A stretch of DNA of 64,000 nt from Litomosoides sigmodontis (Eukaryota; Nematoda; Chromadorea; Rhabditida; Onchocercidae): the NCBI GenBank assembly GCA_963070105.1, contig OY718805.1:5452001-5516000 (forward strand), read 5' to 3'. How positions within the stretch are numbered: position 1 is the stretch's first letter; each line of letters starts with the position of its first letter. Below are positions 13,101 to 30,219 of this stretch, in pieces. The notes beneath the pieces were generated by a model. The model did not search any database and was not told the origin of the DNA. It was given only the letters and a program-made list of their open reading frames with translations. Both the position numbers and the translations under genes were made by a program.

Positions 13101-15364
13101 TATTCGTAAAATATACATTCTTGTGTTGATATGAGGAAGGAATGCGGCCACTTCTGTATATGACTTTTTTATATTAAATATGCGGTTCTTAATAAAATCT
13201 GATTGCGAATGTTTATTTCATTTCATGAATGCTTGTAGATTCATTTAATTGGGATTATCTTGAGAATAGCAGGCATAGTGCCTAAGTAATCATTATAATG
13301 ATGACGCTTAGATTGTAATCTTTAGGGGAACAAATGATGAAACAGAACGCTTTTCCTGTTGCATCAAAAGGAAGAGCTTTAAATTTGCGTGCTAAATTTG
13401 AACAACTTTCCATTACTGAGGTGTGTTTTTGAAAGTTCTTGGAGAAACAAGCTTATTTTCAAGGTATTCAATTATTTAACTTAGTTTAACATTGTAACAT
13501 AATGTTTCAATTTTTGGTTTATATCATTTTTTAGAGTGATGATAGGGTGCAACAAGAACGTGAACGTCGAAAACGAGAAGATGAAAATCTGCGTAAACAA
13601 CAACAGAAAGAAGAGGAAGAGAGACAGAAAAAAATCGCTGAAGAGTGGAAGCGACGTGAAGAGCTGGAGCAACAGGTGAAGAATCATCGTTCAAGATTCT
13701 GGATTTTATTTTATGAAAGATAGACGTGGTATGGGGTCAGAAATTGAATGAAAAAGGTTTAGCATTTATTTTCTCATTTTCAGCCGAGGAAGTATAAATA
13801 TTTAGAAGCACTCTAAAGTCAAGGTTTTTCTCTGTGCATGCTGAGAATCGATATGTTTTTAAATTTTTCTGTTTACTTTCTAAAAGACTATGATGAAGTT
13901 TTAGATGGATCCGGAGGCAATTCAAGAAGAAATACGGCAGCATGAGCAGTTTCATCATACCGGCGGTTATTTTATTTTTTCCCATGTTTTGGAAACGGTA
14001 GCTCCATAAAATTCAATTAAATTCGATGTTATGTTGTTTTAGGTGCTCCTAAGCGGAATTCTCGTGCTCCAGTTGGTGCCGTAGCTATAATGCCCGGACT
14101 AGCAGGGTCGCCTTCTAAGCGCGAAACTTCCATTGAATCACATGCTTTTTCGGAGACTCAAAATGTCTCCACCACACCGAAGAAGTTTTCACAACCTGTC
14201 AAATTACCACTTTTAAATCCTTCATCTAATAAAATTTTCAATGGAATGGAACATTATTCTCCACAGCATGATGAAGGGAATGGAGATATTCAGATTCGTG
14301 ACAATGAGTTACGAAACAACTTTACACCTCCATCAGGCCATTCAAAGGTAGTAAAAAAAAGACTGTTCTATGCATTACCTTATTTTAAGTTCTAACTTTT
14401 TTACTACTTTCTTCAGTCTACATGTCAATAAATTAAAGGATACTTTTCATAGAAATACTTTTTTGGTTATTTAGGTAAGAGCACTGGTAACTGAAGAAGG
14501 AGCATTAAGAGGAAACAGATACGATATAGTACCTGGAGATGAAAGAGTACCGTCTCCAACACCTGTAACGCACATGCCATTGGCGATGACTATTACACAC
14601 AATGAAGGAGAGGTTCAGTTTTCTGTCGGTTAAAGCTTTGGTTACTAAATTGGAAAGTGTGACGTTAGAACTTATTCTTCTTCAAACTGTATTCACCATC
14701 TTTATGGTGGGTGAAAACCATTATTGGATTAAACTTTGAGTTAATATTGTTAACTTTTAGGATCGTTAACTAAAAGATTAAAAGTTATTTCACCTTTTTT
14801 TCACTTTTTTCTTTTCAGTTCTTACTGTTGCCTTAATATTTCAGTTTTATTCCTTTTGTTTTTATTGATATGACAGTTGTATATTCAGGCAACTGTCACG
14901 TCATGAGTACAATATTTCAAGCGTAACCCTGTTGAAGATTTTACTTTTCAGAAAGAGTTGTCGAAAATAGCAGTAGTAAGCGATCCGCTTTCATCACCAA
15001 CGCATCCACTTGGTTCTACAGGTCTTACGGCTGTTGCCATTTATGATTATCAGAAGCAGGATGATGACGAAATCAGCTTTGACCCCGATGATATTATTAC
15101 GAATATTGATCAGGCTAGTTTTTCGTTCAGTGAGGGGTTTTTTCAAACTCTTTTTTTATTGGAAATTACCAGGTATAAATTCTTGTGATAGTATGAAATC
15201 CAGCTAGTTCCATTGGGTCCTTAATTTGCTTCCATGCTATAATTCTTAAAAGTTTTTTACGCGTTGCGCAACATAGCATTATTTAGGTTGATGCTGGGTG
15301 GTGGCGTGGACTTTGTAATGGGCAGTATGGTTTGTTTCCAGCGAATTACGTCGAACTACGATAA
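10084..15364 (+). CDS. Cortactin (HS1-repeat and SH3 actin-binding protein)
   Basis: Twenty exons with fully consistent phases give 823 residues: 10084-10203, 10458-10580, 10790-10870, 11003-11168, eight 111-nt exons (starts 11405, 11635, 11814, 11993, 12174, 12355, 12536, 12793), then 12986-13099, 13326-13420, 13535-13675, 13905-13965, 14043-14347, 14475-14612, 14952-15113 and 15287-15364. Cortactin binds Arp2/3 and F-actin and stabilises branched actin. Order seen: an N-terminal acidic segment with the Arp2/3-type DDWDTDPDF motif and a ten-glutamine insert; HS1 repeats (GFGGKFGI...DRKDKSA...HESQ), about ten good copies plus a degenerate last one, against 6.5 in human cortactin; a charged helical stretch (exons 14-16); a Pro/Ser/Thr-rich linker; and a C-terminal SH3 domain (about 768-823) with ALYDY-like AIYDY, DGWW-like AGWW and FPANYVEL. 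The last intron seems to start with GC (CAG|GCTAGT), because the SH3 sequence continues exactly across it. Confidence 0.93.
10129..10158 (+). repeat. CAG x10 trinucleotide repeat coding polyglutamine
   Basis: Ten pure CAG codons in the first cortactin exon, followed by CAT-CAG, sit just before the acidic DDWDTDPDF motif. Pure trinucleotide runs are prone to length polymorphism, so the number of glutamines is likely to vary between individuals (inference). Confidence 0.9.
11635..12646 (+). repeat. Tandem array of HS1-repeat exon plus intron units
   Basis: Six consecutive units of about 179-181 bp, each a 111-nt phase-1/phase-1 exon (one 37-residue HS1 repeat) plus a short intron. Exons at 11814 and 11993 are identical over 111 nt. 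The introns before and after the first of these are identical over 68 nt. Introns at 12104, 12285 and 12466 form a second class of 70 nt that differ by only one or two bases. Because each exon begins and ends in the same phase, adding or losing a unit keeps the frame. Identity extends through introns, so the copies are recent or are kept alike by gene conversion. Confidence 0.95.
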
Positions 15365-16694
15365 AAACCGTATCCCCTTAAAGAACTGCCGGTCTCGTTT
15401 CCTTCCGTATTTTTTTAACTCCGTGCAAAACATGAACTCTTTGAATATTAGATAGGAATTATATGAGATCGATTAAAATTTTTTGATTTATAAGTCTGTT
15501 TTTCTTTGAATACTTCTAAATTTATGAACCATTGAAAAGACTTATTATCATTATTTATCATTACTCCTATACTTTTTTAGCCTCTTTTATATTTTTGCAC
15601 ACCTTGTTATATGTTATATTCTTCAAACTTTTTAATGTCAGGTAGTTATATTACGTCATATACTTTTTTAATCCTGTTATATGATGTTTTAGCTTAGTAT
15701 ATATTATTTCTTTTCCAGGTATGTAATTTAAATGTATCCGAAATGGTTCTTTAAAAAAGATTTATCACCATTATTCTTGTGATTTTTTGTTCTCCTTTCT
15801 ACTTTGCGTACCCTGATATGTTGTGCAGTTTGTTTCAGCCTTTTTTAATGTCACTAACTAGTTATTTTTACAGCATAGTATGCAAAGCGCTCTCAGTTTT
15901 ATTTTTAGTTATGAGTTTTGTCAAAAAATTTCAAACCGTTTTTAAAATCTTGTCGTTAACGAACGATTTATAAGTCCCACTTTTTAGTAATAGCTGCTCA
16001 ATATCATATCTGCCATTACATGCATTATGAGCTAAGTGCGTCAGAAAGCTCTTCTTGACACTGTTAATCTGCACCAAATTTTGTTTGTTTGAGGTTTATA
16101 AAACTATGTATTCTTTTCACTGCTTTTCCTAGCATTTTATGATTCATGCACATTTGCGAATGTGTTCTTGATTTATTACAATATCTCCTGCTTGTCTATT
16201 TCCTTTTCTTTATAGTTGATAAATAGTTAATAACTTCACAAACGCGTAAAGGGTGAGGGACTGCTATATTTTTCAGTAAATGACGAATAGGACATCCATC
16301 ATTATATCTTTAATTATAATTTTGAAAAGTTTTGGTGGATGCTATCTAATGAAATGTTTTGTATTACGTTTTTCAAAGATTGCAACAATGCAAAGTATTG
16401 CTGTTTTGCAGGAAACGGTAAGTTGATCCCTGCCACATCAAGAAAACTGCCTGCTTTCGATGAAAATTAGAATTGTATTTTTCGAATAAAATAATTTTTC
16501 TATACAAATTTTATAGTTGTTTTTCCTTGGATGTTTGTGTATCATGCGTGATTTTATCCCTTCAATAACATCATCTCATTTTATACGCTTTAAAGCGTGC
16601 AAAGATGCAATGATTCAGTCACATTGAATTGTTGAAATTACGACTTCAACTTTCTGAACAATAAATATTATTTGCAAATCTAAGGAATTTTCCA
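15365..16694. other. Convergent 3' region between cortactin and trehalase
   Basis: T-rich on the plus strand with no coding exon recognised. It should hold the 3' untranslated parts of both genes, which point at each other. A possible plus-strand AATAAA lies near 16485, but it would imply a 1.1-kb cortactin 3' UTR, so it is weak. Confidence 0.45.
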
Positions 16695-19600
16695 TCAACG
16701 TATCGTGAAAAACATGGTGATAATTATTGATGTAAGAAGAGATGTAATGAATTTTGAGCTCATTAGTTTGGTAGATGTGGAACGTCCACTGTCCGACACT
16801 AAATCTTGTGGTTCAATGCGCATCCTGTCATAGTATGTTGTTAATAGATCTAAAATAACACCATTTGACCAGCCAAAACCATCCTGAAAATCCCACATGA
16901 ATTTCAAATTATGCTAACATTTGAAAGCTCGAGAATGCCAAGTCCTCTCATAGGAAGTTTTAAGAAATTTTTTCGCTTGAAATTTTTAGAACGACAAAAT
17001 GACTTCGTTATTACGGTCTTTTATGCTTTTCATGAAAAAAATGGGATACATAGCTGGCTAACAAGCGAGCAATTGGAAGTGCATTTACCTGAACAAAATA
17101 TTCGCCACCGCCACCTGGTTGTGGTACACTTCCATTGATGTCATACTGAAAGAAATGTCAGTGAACACTTATGAATTTAATGGTTGGAAAAACGTACTGG
17201 AAATTTTCGCAGTGCGAAAAACCTGTTCAGATTTTAGCATAATTCGAATTCCCCCTAAATTGCCAACTAACATATTGCAAGTATAGAAAATGAACTTTGT
17301 AATTAGATCGTTTCGTTTAATATTTGTGTTTACCTTTTCCCACATGTGACCTGTTTCCTTGAACACTCTGAAATTGCCCAAAACCCATTTCTTTGCCAAA
17401 CGATATGCCTGAAGCGAATTTTAGTTTAGGCAAGAAAAGATTAGTGCCGGTGAATCTATTATTCCTTTAAATATACATTTTTCTATTGCACCTGTTCTTG
17501 CACCACAGGGTTGCTCGATTTTCTCATTCCCTCAATGATCATATGATTTATTGGACTCCAGCCATTTGGAAAATCCCATTGCTGATTGGTATTTTTTGTG
17601 AGGCTTGTTGGTACACCACCTGGATAGTTGAACACTCCCATTTTCTATAAATTTTAAAATAGCTATGTAATTATTAAATTCAAAGAATAATTTGAAGGAC
17701 AAAAAAAATTTGTTAAAGAATTTTGAAAACTAAACCTCCATGTAGTTGACGATTTTTTGTGACATGAACAGATTCAGTGGTTGATAACATTCACCGAACA
17801 ACGGTACTACCATTGATGCATAGAAATTGACGTTGTGAGATTTGGTTCGCAAATTATAGTCGAACCAAGCACCCTCTGTGCTATTGTAAAATATTTGAAG
17901 CATTGCTTGACGGAGAATTTCTCGTCTTTCACGGAATGTTTTTGATTTCAAAAAGCTTCCTAAACAATAAGATGAAAATTTGAGAGAAGTGAAAAAGAAG
18001 GTCCTTACAGGATGGAAATGAGCAGCTCAATGCTATTACTTTAGCACTGCGTTTTTTCATTAAATGTAAGTTTCGAAGTTTCAGCATATGGCATAACTAT
18101 CGGTTGTTGCAATTCTGTAATTACTTTAACGTTACCTGCATGTTTAAGTAAGTACTGCAAAATATCCAAATTCCAACATATAAAAGCATTTAAATCAACT
18201 GGGATAATATTGGTCGTTTCAATCGTTTCAATGTTACGATTATCTCTAAACCAACGAGAACTGAAATCCCATCCAGACTCCGCAGCCGACGCTGTGTCCT
18301 GCAAATTACAGGTGTAAGTGTACCGAATCATTCTGGTATTTTAGAAAGTAACCATGTAAAATTTTTGTCGTTTGTCCTCTGGCAGTCTTGAAGCGTGCAC
18401 GATATCTGCGAGGAATGATTCTGGTCGCGGCACATTGCTTTTTGTATGATAATAGAACACCGAAAATGTGTTGTTTTTATGATCGGACACATTGATGGCT
18501 CTGTAATTTAATGAATTTCGATAAGGTATTCCCAATTTTGTGCTTTTAGGAAATGTGGAATTTAAGTTTTGATGCTTTGAAATAGTCAAAAACGATATGG
18601 TCTATAGGATTTAAAAATTTTTACGCCTTTTTTATATGCTCATGCCAAGCTCAGAAGTGAAAGTCAATGTTAATTTTGCGCTTTAACATTTCTTGATATT
18701 TGAGTATTACTAAAGTTCATAGCGACAACCGACTACCTGTTATTTTGCCAGAATTCGTATTCTTTAATGAGAGTGGGTAAAATTTTTTTAATAAACGCAA
18801 TGTCACGTGTCAGTTCGTAGTATTCGTAAACCATAGGGATGAGCAGTGGCGGCTGTGATCGTCCCAAATAATAGATTCGACCGCCGTTTGGGACAAAGCC
18901 ATATCTTCAATGAGTTGATTTTTAAAGTTTAAAGAATTGCAGCACTCGCTTCGGAGTGATTGCTGAGAAAAGGAAGCAGTTGAAAGACACCTGTCTACAA
19001 GAGTTCCAAGATTGGTAATCATTTTCTTGATTGTGTTTCGAAGTCCACAAGCGGCCAAGCCCTTCACGATCCAATATGCATCCCAGTAATAGAATTCACG
19101 GAATCGTCCGCCCGGCACAATGAATTCTTCCGAGACGTGAATTAACGAAGTTCGCTTCGGATTCTTATTTGTTTTCATCTGTAGCATTCGTCACAGCTAA
19201 TGATGGGGAATAGAGTTTGCATGGAAAATGCATGAATCTTTTTCATTGATCTGTGAAGCATTCTACCTGTTTACTGCCAAAAAAAGCCTGCTTCGTTCAA
19301 CTTGCGCATGTTATTTTATACAGAGAAAATAGCGCTTAATAATATATTTAAATGCGCAATTTAACTTTAATTTCTTTAATTTCTTGGAAATTTTAATTTT
19401 TGTGACACTAAAAATTCTTCTAACAGTTGAAACTTATAGATATTTCAGTTTTTTCAAAAAAATATACTTTTCGACATAACAATTTCCAAATGGAATTAAG
19501 TTTCAGCGCCCAATCACGTAGCGATGGATCCTGAATTTTCATTAGCTTTGGTGGTTGCTCATTCCATTCCGTTAGCTGACACTCTTCCAATTCGTTTCCG

Positions 19601-20256
19601 GATGGCTCGAAATGTTTGTCGATGAATTCTTGCAGTGCGGAACGATTAATAGTATGCAATTCATATTGTCCGAAACGTCGATCAAATTCTGCTTGTACTA
19701 CTTCTAAAACAACCTAATCTTTTACACCTAATATTTCGCTTTCTTCTTTTTTCTTTTTTAAATTTAAGAAATAATAATTTATGAAATTAGGAAGGCTGTG
19801 AGAATTAACAAAATGAAGAGGTCAATTAACAGATTATCATTAATAGAAGAAGCTCGTCCTACCGGGATCAAATTTCATTGGCATGTCTACGAAAGATTTC
19901 GAGTCCTGGAATAAATTGTGCACATTCACTGCTGCCAGTAACCTTCCGTAGCAATAAACAAATCTGAATGACACGAACAAACATGTGATGCATTTCAGTA
20001 AGCAATTACGGGACATTATTATTGTTTGTAGAAGCGCATAAACGTACGAATTGTTCGTATTTGTTTCATCACAAACATTTATGGAAGTGTTGCTAAAAGA
20101 GTCTTCCGCTATTTTAGCCAGCGCGACGATATCCGGAACGTCGTTTGCGTGCGCACTCACTAAGAGCGACGAGAGAAGCCCAACGACAATCGCAATAGCC
20201 TCCGCTAGCCGAAATTTTGAAAATTTTCTACTCCTTAACATATAGCAAACATGCAT
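16695..20256 (-). CDS. Alpha,alpha-trehalase, GH37, probably GPI-anchored
   Basis: Twelve exons on the minus strand, listed 5' to 3' in plus coordinates: 20048-20256, 19863-19963, 19468-19703, 18991-19178, 18737-18904, 18353-18500, 18136-18298, 17736-17959, 17492-17644, 17334-17408, 17089-17145 and 16695-16883. All phases agree and give 636 residues. Trehalase splits trehalose into two glucoses; in nematodes trehalose is a main blood sugar and stress protectant. Both family signatures are present: [14 protein letters not shown] (about 204-217) and [10 protein letters not shown] (about 501-510). The catalytic acid lies in SGWDFSSRW (Asp361) and the catalytic base in PGGGGEY (Glu570). The N-terminus carries a hydrophobic signal ([18 protein letters not shown]). 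The C-terminus ends in small polar residues followed by a hydrophobic tail ([15 protein letters not shown]), the pattern of a GPI-anchor signal, which agrees with surface-anchored animal trehalases. ATG at 20256 is chosen; an in-frame ATG at 20241 is an alternative. A TTTTCAG acceptor-like site just upstream could be a UTR intron or trans-splice site. Confidence 0.93.
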
Positions 20257-26406
<6,150 letters not shown>

Positions 26407-28012
26407 ATGAGTCCTCAGTATTTGTTTAGAGCAAAGTACAACTACTGCATTTACGGGATTAAATATTATCACAATAAGACTGGCTTTGACGACATCTTAT
26501 ATTTTAACGATCCAAATTATCCATGGAGTCAACGTGATATAACATATCAGGAACTTGAAAAAGTCGCTCGACCCTTCTGCAACGACCTGCATACTTACAC
26601 AGAACAGGATGCCGAACACAAAACTTTGTACTACGCAGCGTGGATTATGGTAATAAAGAATTTCTAGTGTGAATTTTTAAATAAGATTTTGATCACTAGT
26701 AGTAGTTCGTTTTCAAGAGAGTTTAATCGACTGACTCATTTGCGTAAGATGATTTATCATGTCAAGCAGCGATTCAAATATTTCGATATTTTTATTTTTT
26801 AACCAGGCTTTTAAATTTTTAAAATTTAGAAGCACCATATTGTTTAAGCTTATAGCAGAAAAATATTGCAGACGACAGCAAATACTTACAGTGATATTTT
26901 CTTGCTTTGTTGTGATCCATGTCCGGAAGCTGAAACAGTGGAAGAGTGGAGAATCAACCTGAAACTTCAATTCTTAATTCGCCATCAATACAACTTGGTA
27001 AAGAGTTATGAACTTCGTGAAGTTCCCGAATACACCGATCGCATTCAGTTTTATATTGATGAAAGCTATCACATAAATGAGCGAACGCCGGAAATTAACT
27101 CTTTCATGAAAACATGCAACGGAAGGAACTTCAAAAAAGTAAGTTCAATCGAAGTTTAAGTCTTTTAAAGTGCTGTCCACTTAGAGGCTTACTTAACGTA
27201 GCTGCTTGTCTCAGCAACAGCAAGCATCCTGAATCGTTCTTGACATTAAGGTTCCGATCACAACCAACAACAACGTGTGCTTTATAACCGCCACTGACAC
27301 TTTCCATCGCTACAACTTATATGAACGACAAGCTACAGAAACGCCCAATCGAATGGCGCATGAGCTCATTCATCTCGGACCTTACACTGCTGGAGAAATG
27401 AAATACATGACTGAACTGGAGTGCAGAATACAACGCACGTCTCACGTTCGGTGTTTCCCTCAATCTTCTTCATCATGCCTTAATGTTAAAATGCTGTGAT
27501 TGTCGACCTGATTGTTCGAAATTCCATTAATTCAGTGAATGAGAAGGATAGAGATTTTCAGAAGGATAATGAGTGTGTCGTTTGGATGACGTACGATGCG
27601 TACGGTTATGATTGTTGCTGCTATGGTGATCTGATTGAAGACTGTCAAGGTAAATGTATTTCCGGCTTGATTTTGGAACATAACCAAATTTTGTCATTTG
27701 TTTACTGAAAATTTAAATTACTTCTCTTCATTTTTAGACCGAATTTCAAGCAGTATATTAGTGGGTACTGAACAGCTGACAGCTTCTAAGAAATTTATGG
27801 CATGCGCTATTTCTAATCGCAACAGGACAAGGTATACTTACAAGTACGAAGAGAAAACGAAAAAAGTTACACTGCGAGGGAAAATGGAAGACATTTTGGA
27901 TGGAACACGTACCAGAAGCGTAACTCATTCGAATAGATCTTTTATATTGTCCATTCTTCTTTTTACTTTCTTGTCCATCTGCTTGAACAAATCACATTTG
28001 CTACATCGATAG
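26407..28012 (+). CDS. Cysteine-rich two-module protein, copy I of a local family (unrecognised)
   Basis: Model exons are 26407-26649, 26872-27138, 27251-27445, 27562-27649 and 27738-28012 (355 codons), phases consistent. I do not recognise the family. The protein holds two copies of a loose module: a Tyr-rich lead segment, a spaced pair of cysteines, then a cysteine cluster. Module 1 has FLLCCDPC in exon 2. Module 2 has ECVVWMTYDAYGYDCCCYGD followed by a further Cys in exon 4. The last exon ends in a hydrophobic stretch (FILSILLFTFLSICL) that could be a membrane or GPI tail, or could instead be intron read-through, because a GTAACT donor (phase 0) lies before it and would join this gene to the next one. 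The true first exon is uncertain: ATG 26407 is the only in-frame ATG after a stop, and no signal peptide is visible there. Cysteine spacing suggests an extracellular protein (inference). The exon 3 donor (CAC|GTTCGG) is weak. Confidence 0.5.
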
Positions 28013-28180
28013 GGAAACTTGTCGAATCTAAATAAGGCTGCTAAAAAACCATGTTAGCTTAATTTTGCTTCCACGTAGCTTCTTCTTACTTAACCCGTAT
28101 GTTTAGACCACTTAAAATCGGTTCGACCTTAGTCGAAAAAAGTATACACTTGTTTATAATTCAGTTTATCTCATCTGCAG

Positions 28181-29566
28181 TTCTGCCCGTTGTATGTCGA
28201 AATTTCAAGAATGCAATACAAATACTACATGTCAACAAGCGAATTTCGAGCTGGCAAGTCTGATCATAATGCTCTTAATAGTGGGATAGATATTGTTGGA
28301 TGCAATCGTTATGCAAATTGGGATATCCGCTTGACAGATATTGTCAATACACGATGTGTTCAGCTACTACGTAAGCGTAGACACACGTTTAATTTAGAAC
28401 TTTTTTTAAAAAATTAATCTGAACTCTTCCATTTCCATTAAAAAAGCATGGGATACAAGAATTTCAATGAGTAAGGCTTTTTGAGTAAGGCTTTGCTTTT
28501 GAATGCAACTCAATTTTTAACTTTAGCAAATTTCAAAAGTTATGTTGGGGAGAGATTCTTTTATAATTTATAAGGATTGTTGTCCATGCGAGGCTAGAAT
28601 GACCGACCGATTCTACTTCTTTTAATTCTATTAAAAGTTAACTTTGTAGCATTAATGGATATGTGTTTAAAGACTTACCCATTAACGACAGATCATTTTG
28701 AAGCATTGTGTTGTTGCAATCATCAAACGTTTTGCAATTATAACGTAAGATCTTACACTCAATTTAAAATTCATTCCTTCTTGTAGCGGGGATTGGGAGC
28801 TTTTTAATCTGAGCAGTCCACCAGCTGGTTTAAACTGATCAAAGTTAAGGTATTTGGTTAATTTCAGGGTCTAATATTGAGCAAGCTGGAGGCAAATAAT
28901 GCACTTTACTACTGCAAGTATAATTCACAATATCAATATTTGTTTAACGACTTACTCATAATTGATAAACCACCGTCAAGATCATGTTTACTACACTATA
29001 TCGATAATGCTACTTTGTTGGACATGGATCTACGTCTACCGAACAGTGACTTCGTTCTGTTCCAACAACCAGGTTAGTTAGTTAGTTAGTTAATTAAGTA
29101 AAATTATAACCGAAGTCAGCTGATGCAAATATCGTTCATACTTAAGGCATTCTTGATCTTTAGGCAGTGCATTTTATCCAATCGATTTCTCGTACGCATT
29201 GTTAGAAGATGGAAAATGTCATTATGTGGAAGTAGAAGTGAGTGGTTGAAAAGTTTTATGTTTTCCTTTCAGAAAAGCGATTTGATTATGAGGGAAGGAT
29301 TGCTCGGTTCCATTTAAATTCTTTTTCAGGTAAACACTAACTATACAAATATTGGATCTTGTCGAGAAGCGGCAATGTTTCAAACAAAATATATGCCGCT
29401 GAAAATTTTCGCATGTCGCTGTCGTACTGAAGTTGGCGCGAGAACGCCGTGTGACGAAAAACTTGCAAGAAAAATTAAACGCTTAGCTAGAATTTCGGTT
29501 AGCAACTTCTTAGATATAAGACAGAGAGTTCAAAAATTTGAATTAGCAACAAAGTACATCCGTTGA
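28181..29566 (+). CDS. Cysteine-rich two-module protein, copy II (5' end not found)
   Basis: Exons are 28181-28370, 28650-28744, 28868-29072, 29164-29237 and 29330-29566; all four junctions agree in phase. Module 1 spans exons 1-2 and ends in ALCCCNHQTFCNYN. Module 2 spans exons 3-5 and ends in FACRCRTEVGARTPCDEK followed by a basic, helical-looking tail. Lead segments resemble those of copy I and copy III (Tyr-rich, with a single early Cys). The first exon opens without an ATG or signal peptide, so either a 5' exon is missing or the exons belong to one longer gene with copy I, whose last exon has a usable phase-0 donor near 27921. Function unknown. The CCC...C ending recalls small secreted nematode disulfide modules, but I cannot assign a named family. 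Confidence 0.5.
28527..28625 (+). pseudogene. Possible relic exon of the cysteine-rich module
   Basis: After an acceptor-like site (ACTTTAG) there is a short frame containing IYKDCCPCEARMTDRF, which resembles the FLLCCDPCPEAETVEEW stretch of copy I. It lies inside an intron of copy II and cannot be spliced there: the phase-1 junction from the previous exon would run into a stop, and its own frame ends at 28623-28625 without a donor. It may be a dead module or a chance match. Confidence 0.25.
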
Positions 29567-30219
29567 GTTGCACGAGTACTTAAAGGTGCGAGACAATGAG
29601 GTGCTTCCAAAATGCAAAAACTCTCAACTGCTGCTAGAAATTGATGAAATGAGAGCAGTTAAACAAGGAATCTTTTTTACAGGCAGAAATATTAATGTTA
29701 TTTGTGGAGAAGTATCGCACGTAGCTTAATTTAATAATTCAAATAATTAGTATCTCTCTACAAACGAAATTTGAGTTTTTAGCCTCTAACAAATTTAACA
29801 CAATGTATGCGGTATGGTCAACAAACACTTCAAGGTATAACGGGTGGAGAGAAAAGAGTGTTTCTCACATATACATCGTACTGCTACACTGAAATGACTT
29901 TACAAAAGAGTGGAAATGGTACTGTTGTGATCTACTTGGATCAGTCTTTCTATTAGTGCTGAAGATACATGCAATGGGGAGGGCAGTAACAGCTATTAAT
30001 GAGGTAGTGGGGGAGCGTTCCTTTTGCTTCAGTTCGAGCCTTATTCTAAAATGGAATTAATTTCCTTCTCGGGATTATTTAAAGCCTTCTGTCTTCTTTA
30101 CAGATATTGGCTTGATGTTTGCAGAATTGAGAAATTACTGCGATTACACTTAGAGGGATCTGAACATTGCAATATGCACTGATTTAAAGCATCTCACATT
30201 TCGAATTCTTTTCTTTCAG
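29567..30219. other. Spacer between cysteine-rich copies II and III
   Basis: No exon assigned. A 42-codon frame opening near 30051 has a hydrophobic start and two Cys, and could belong to the missing 5' end of copy III, but no donor in a suitable phase was found. Confidence 0.35.

Noticed and set aside
29999..30014. TGAGGTAGT seed-like string resembling let-7
   Set aside because: The following bases do not match let-7 and no hairpin is evident.
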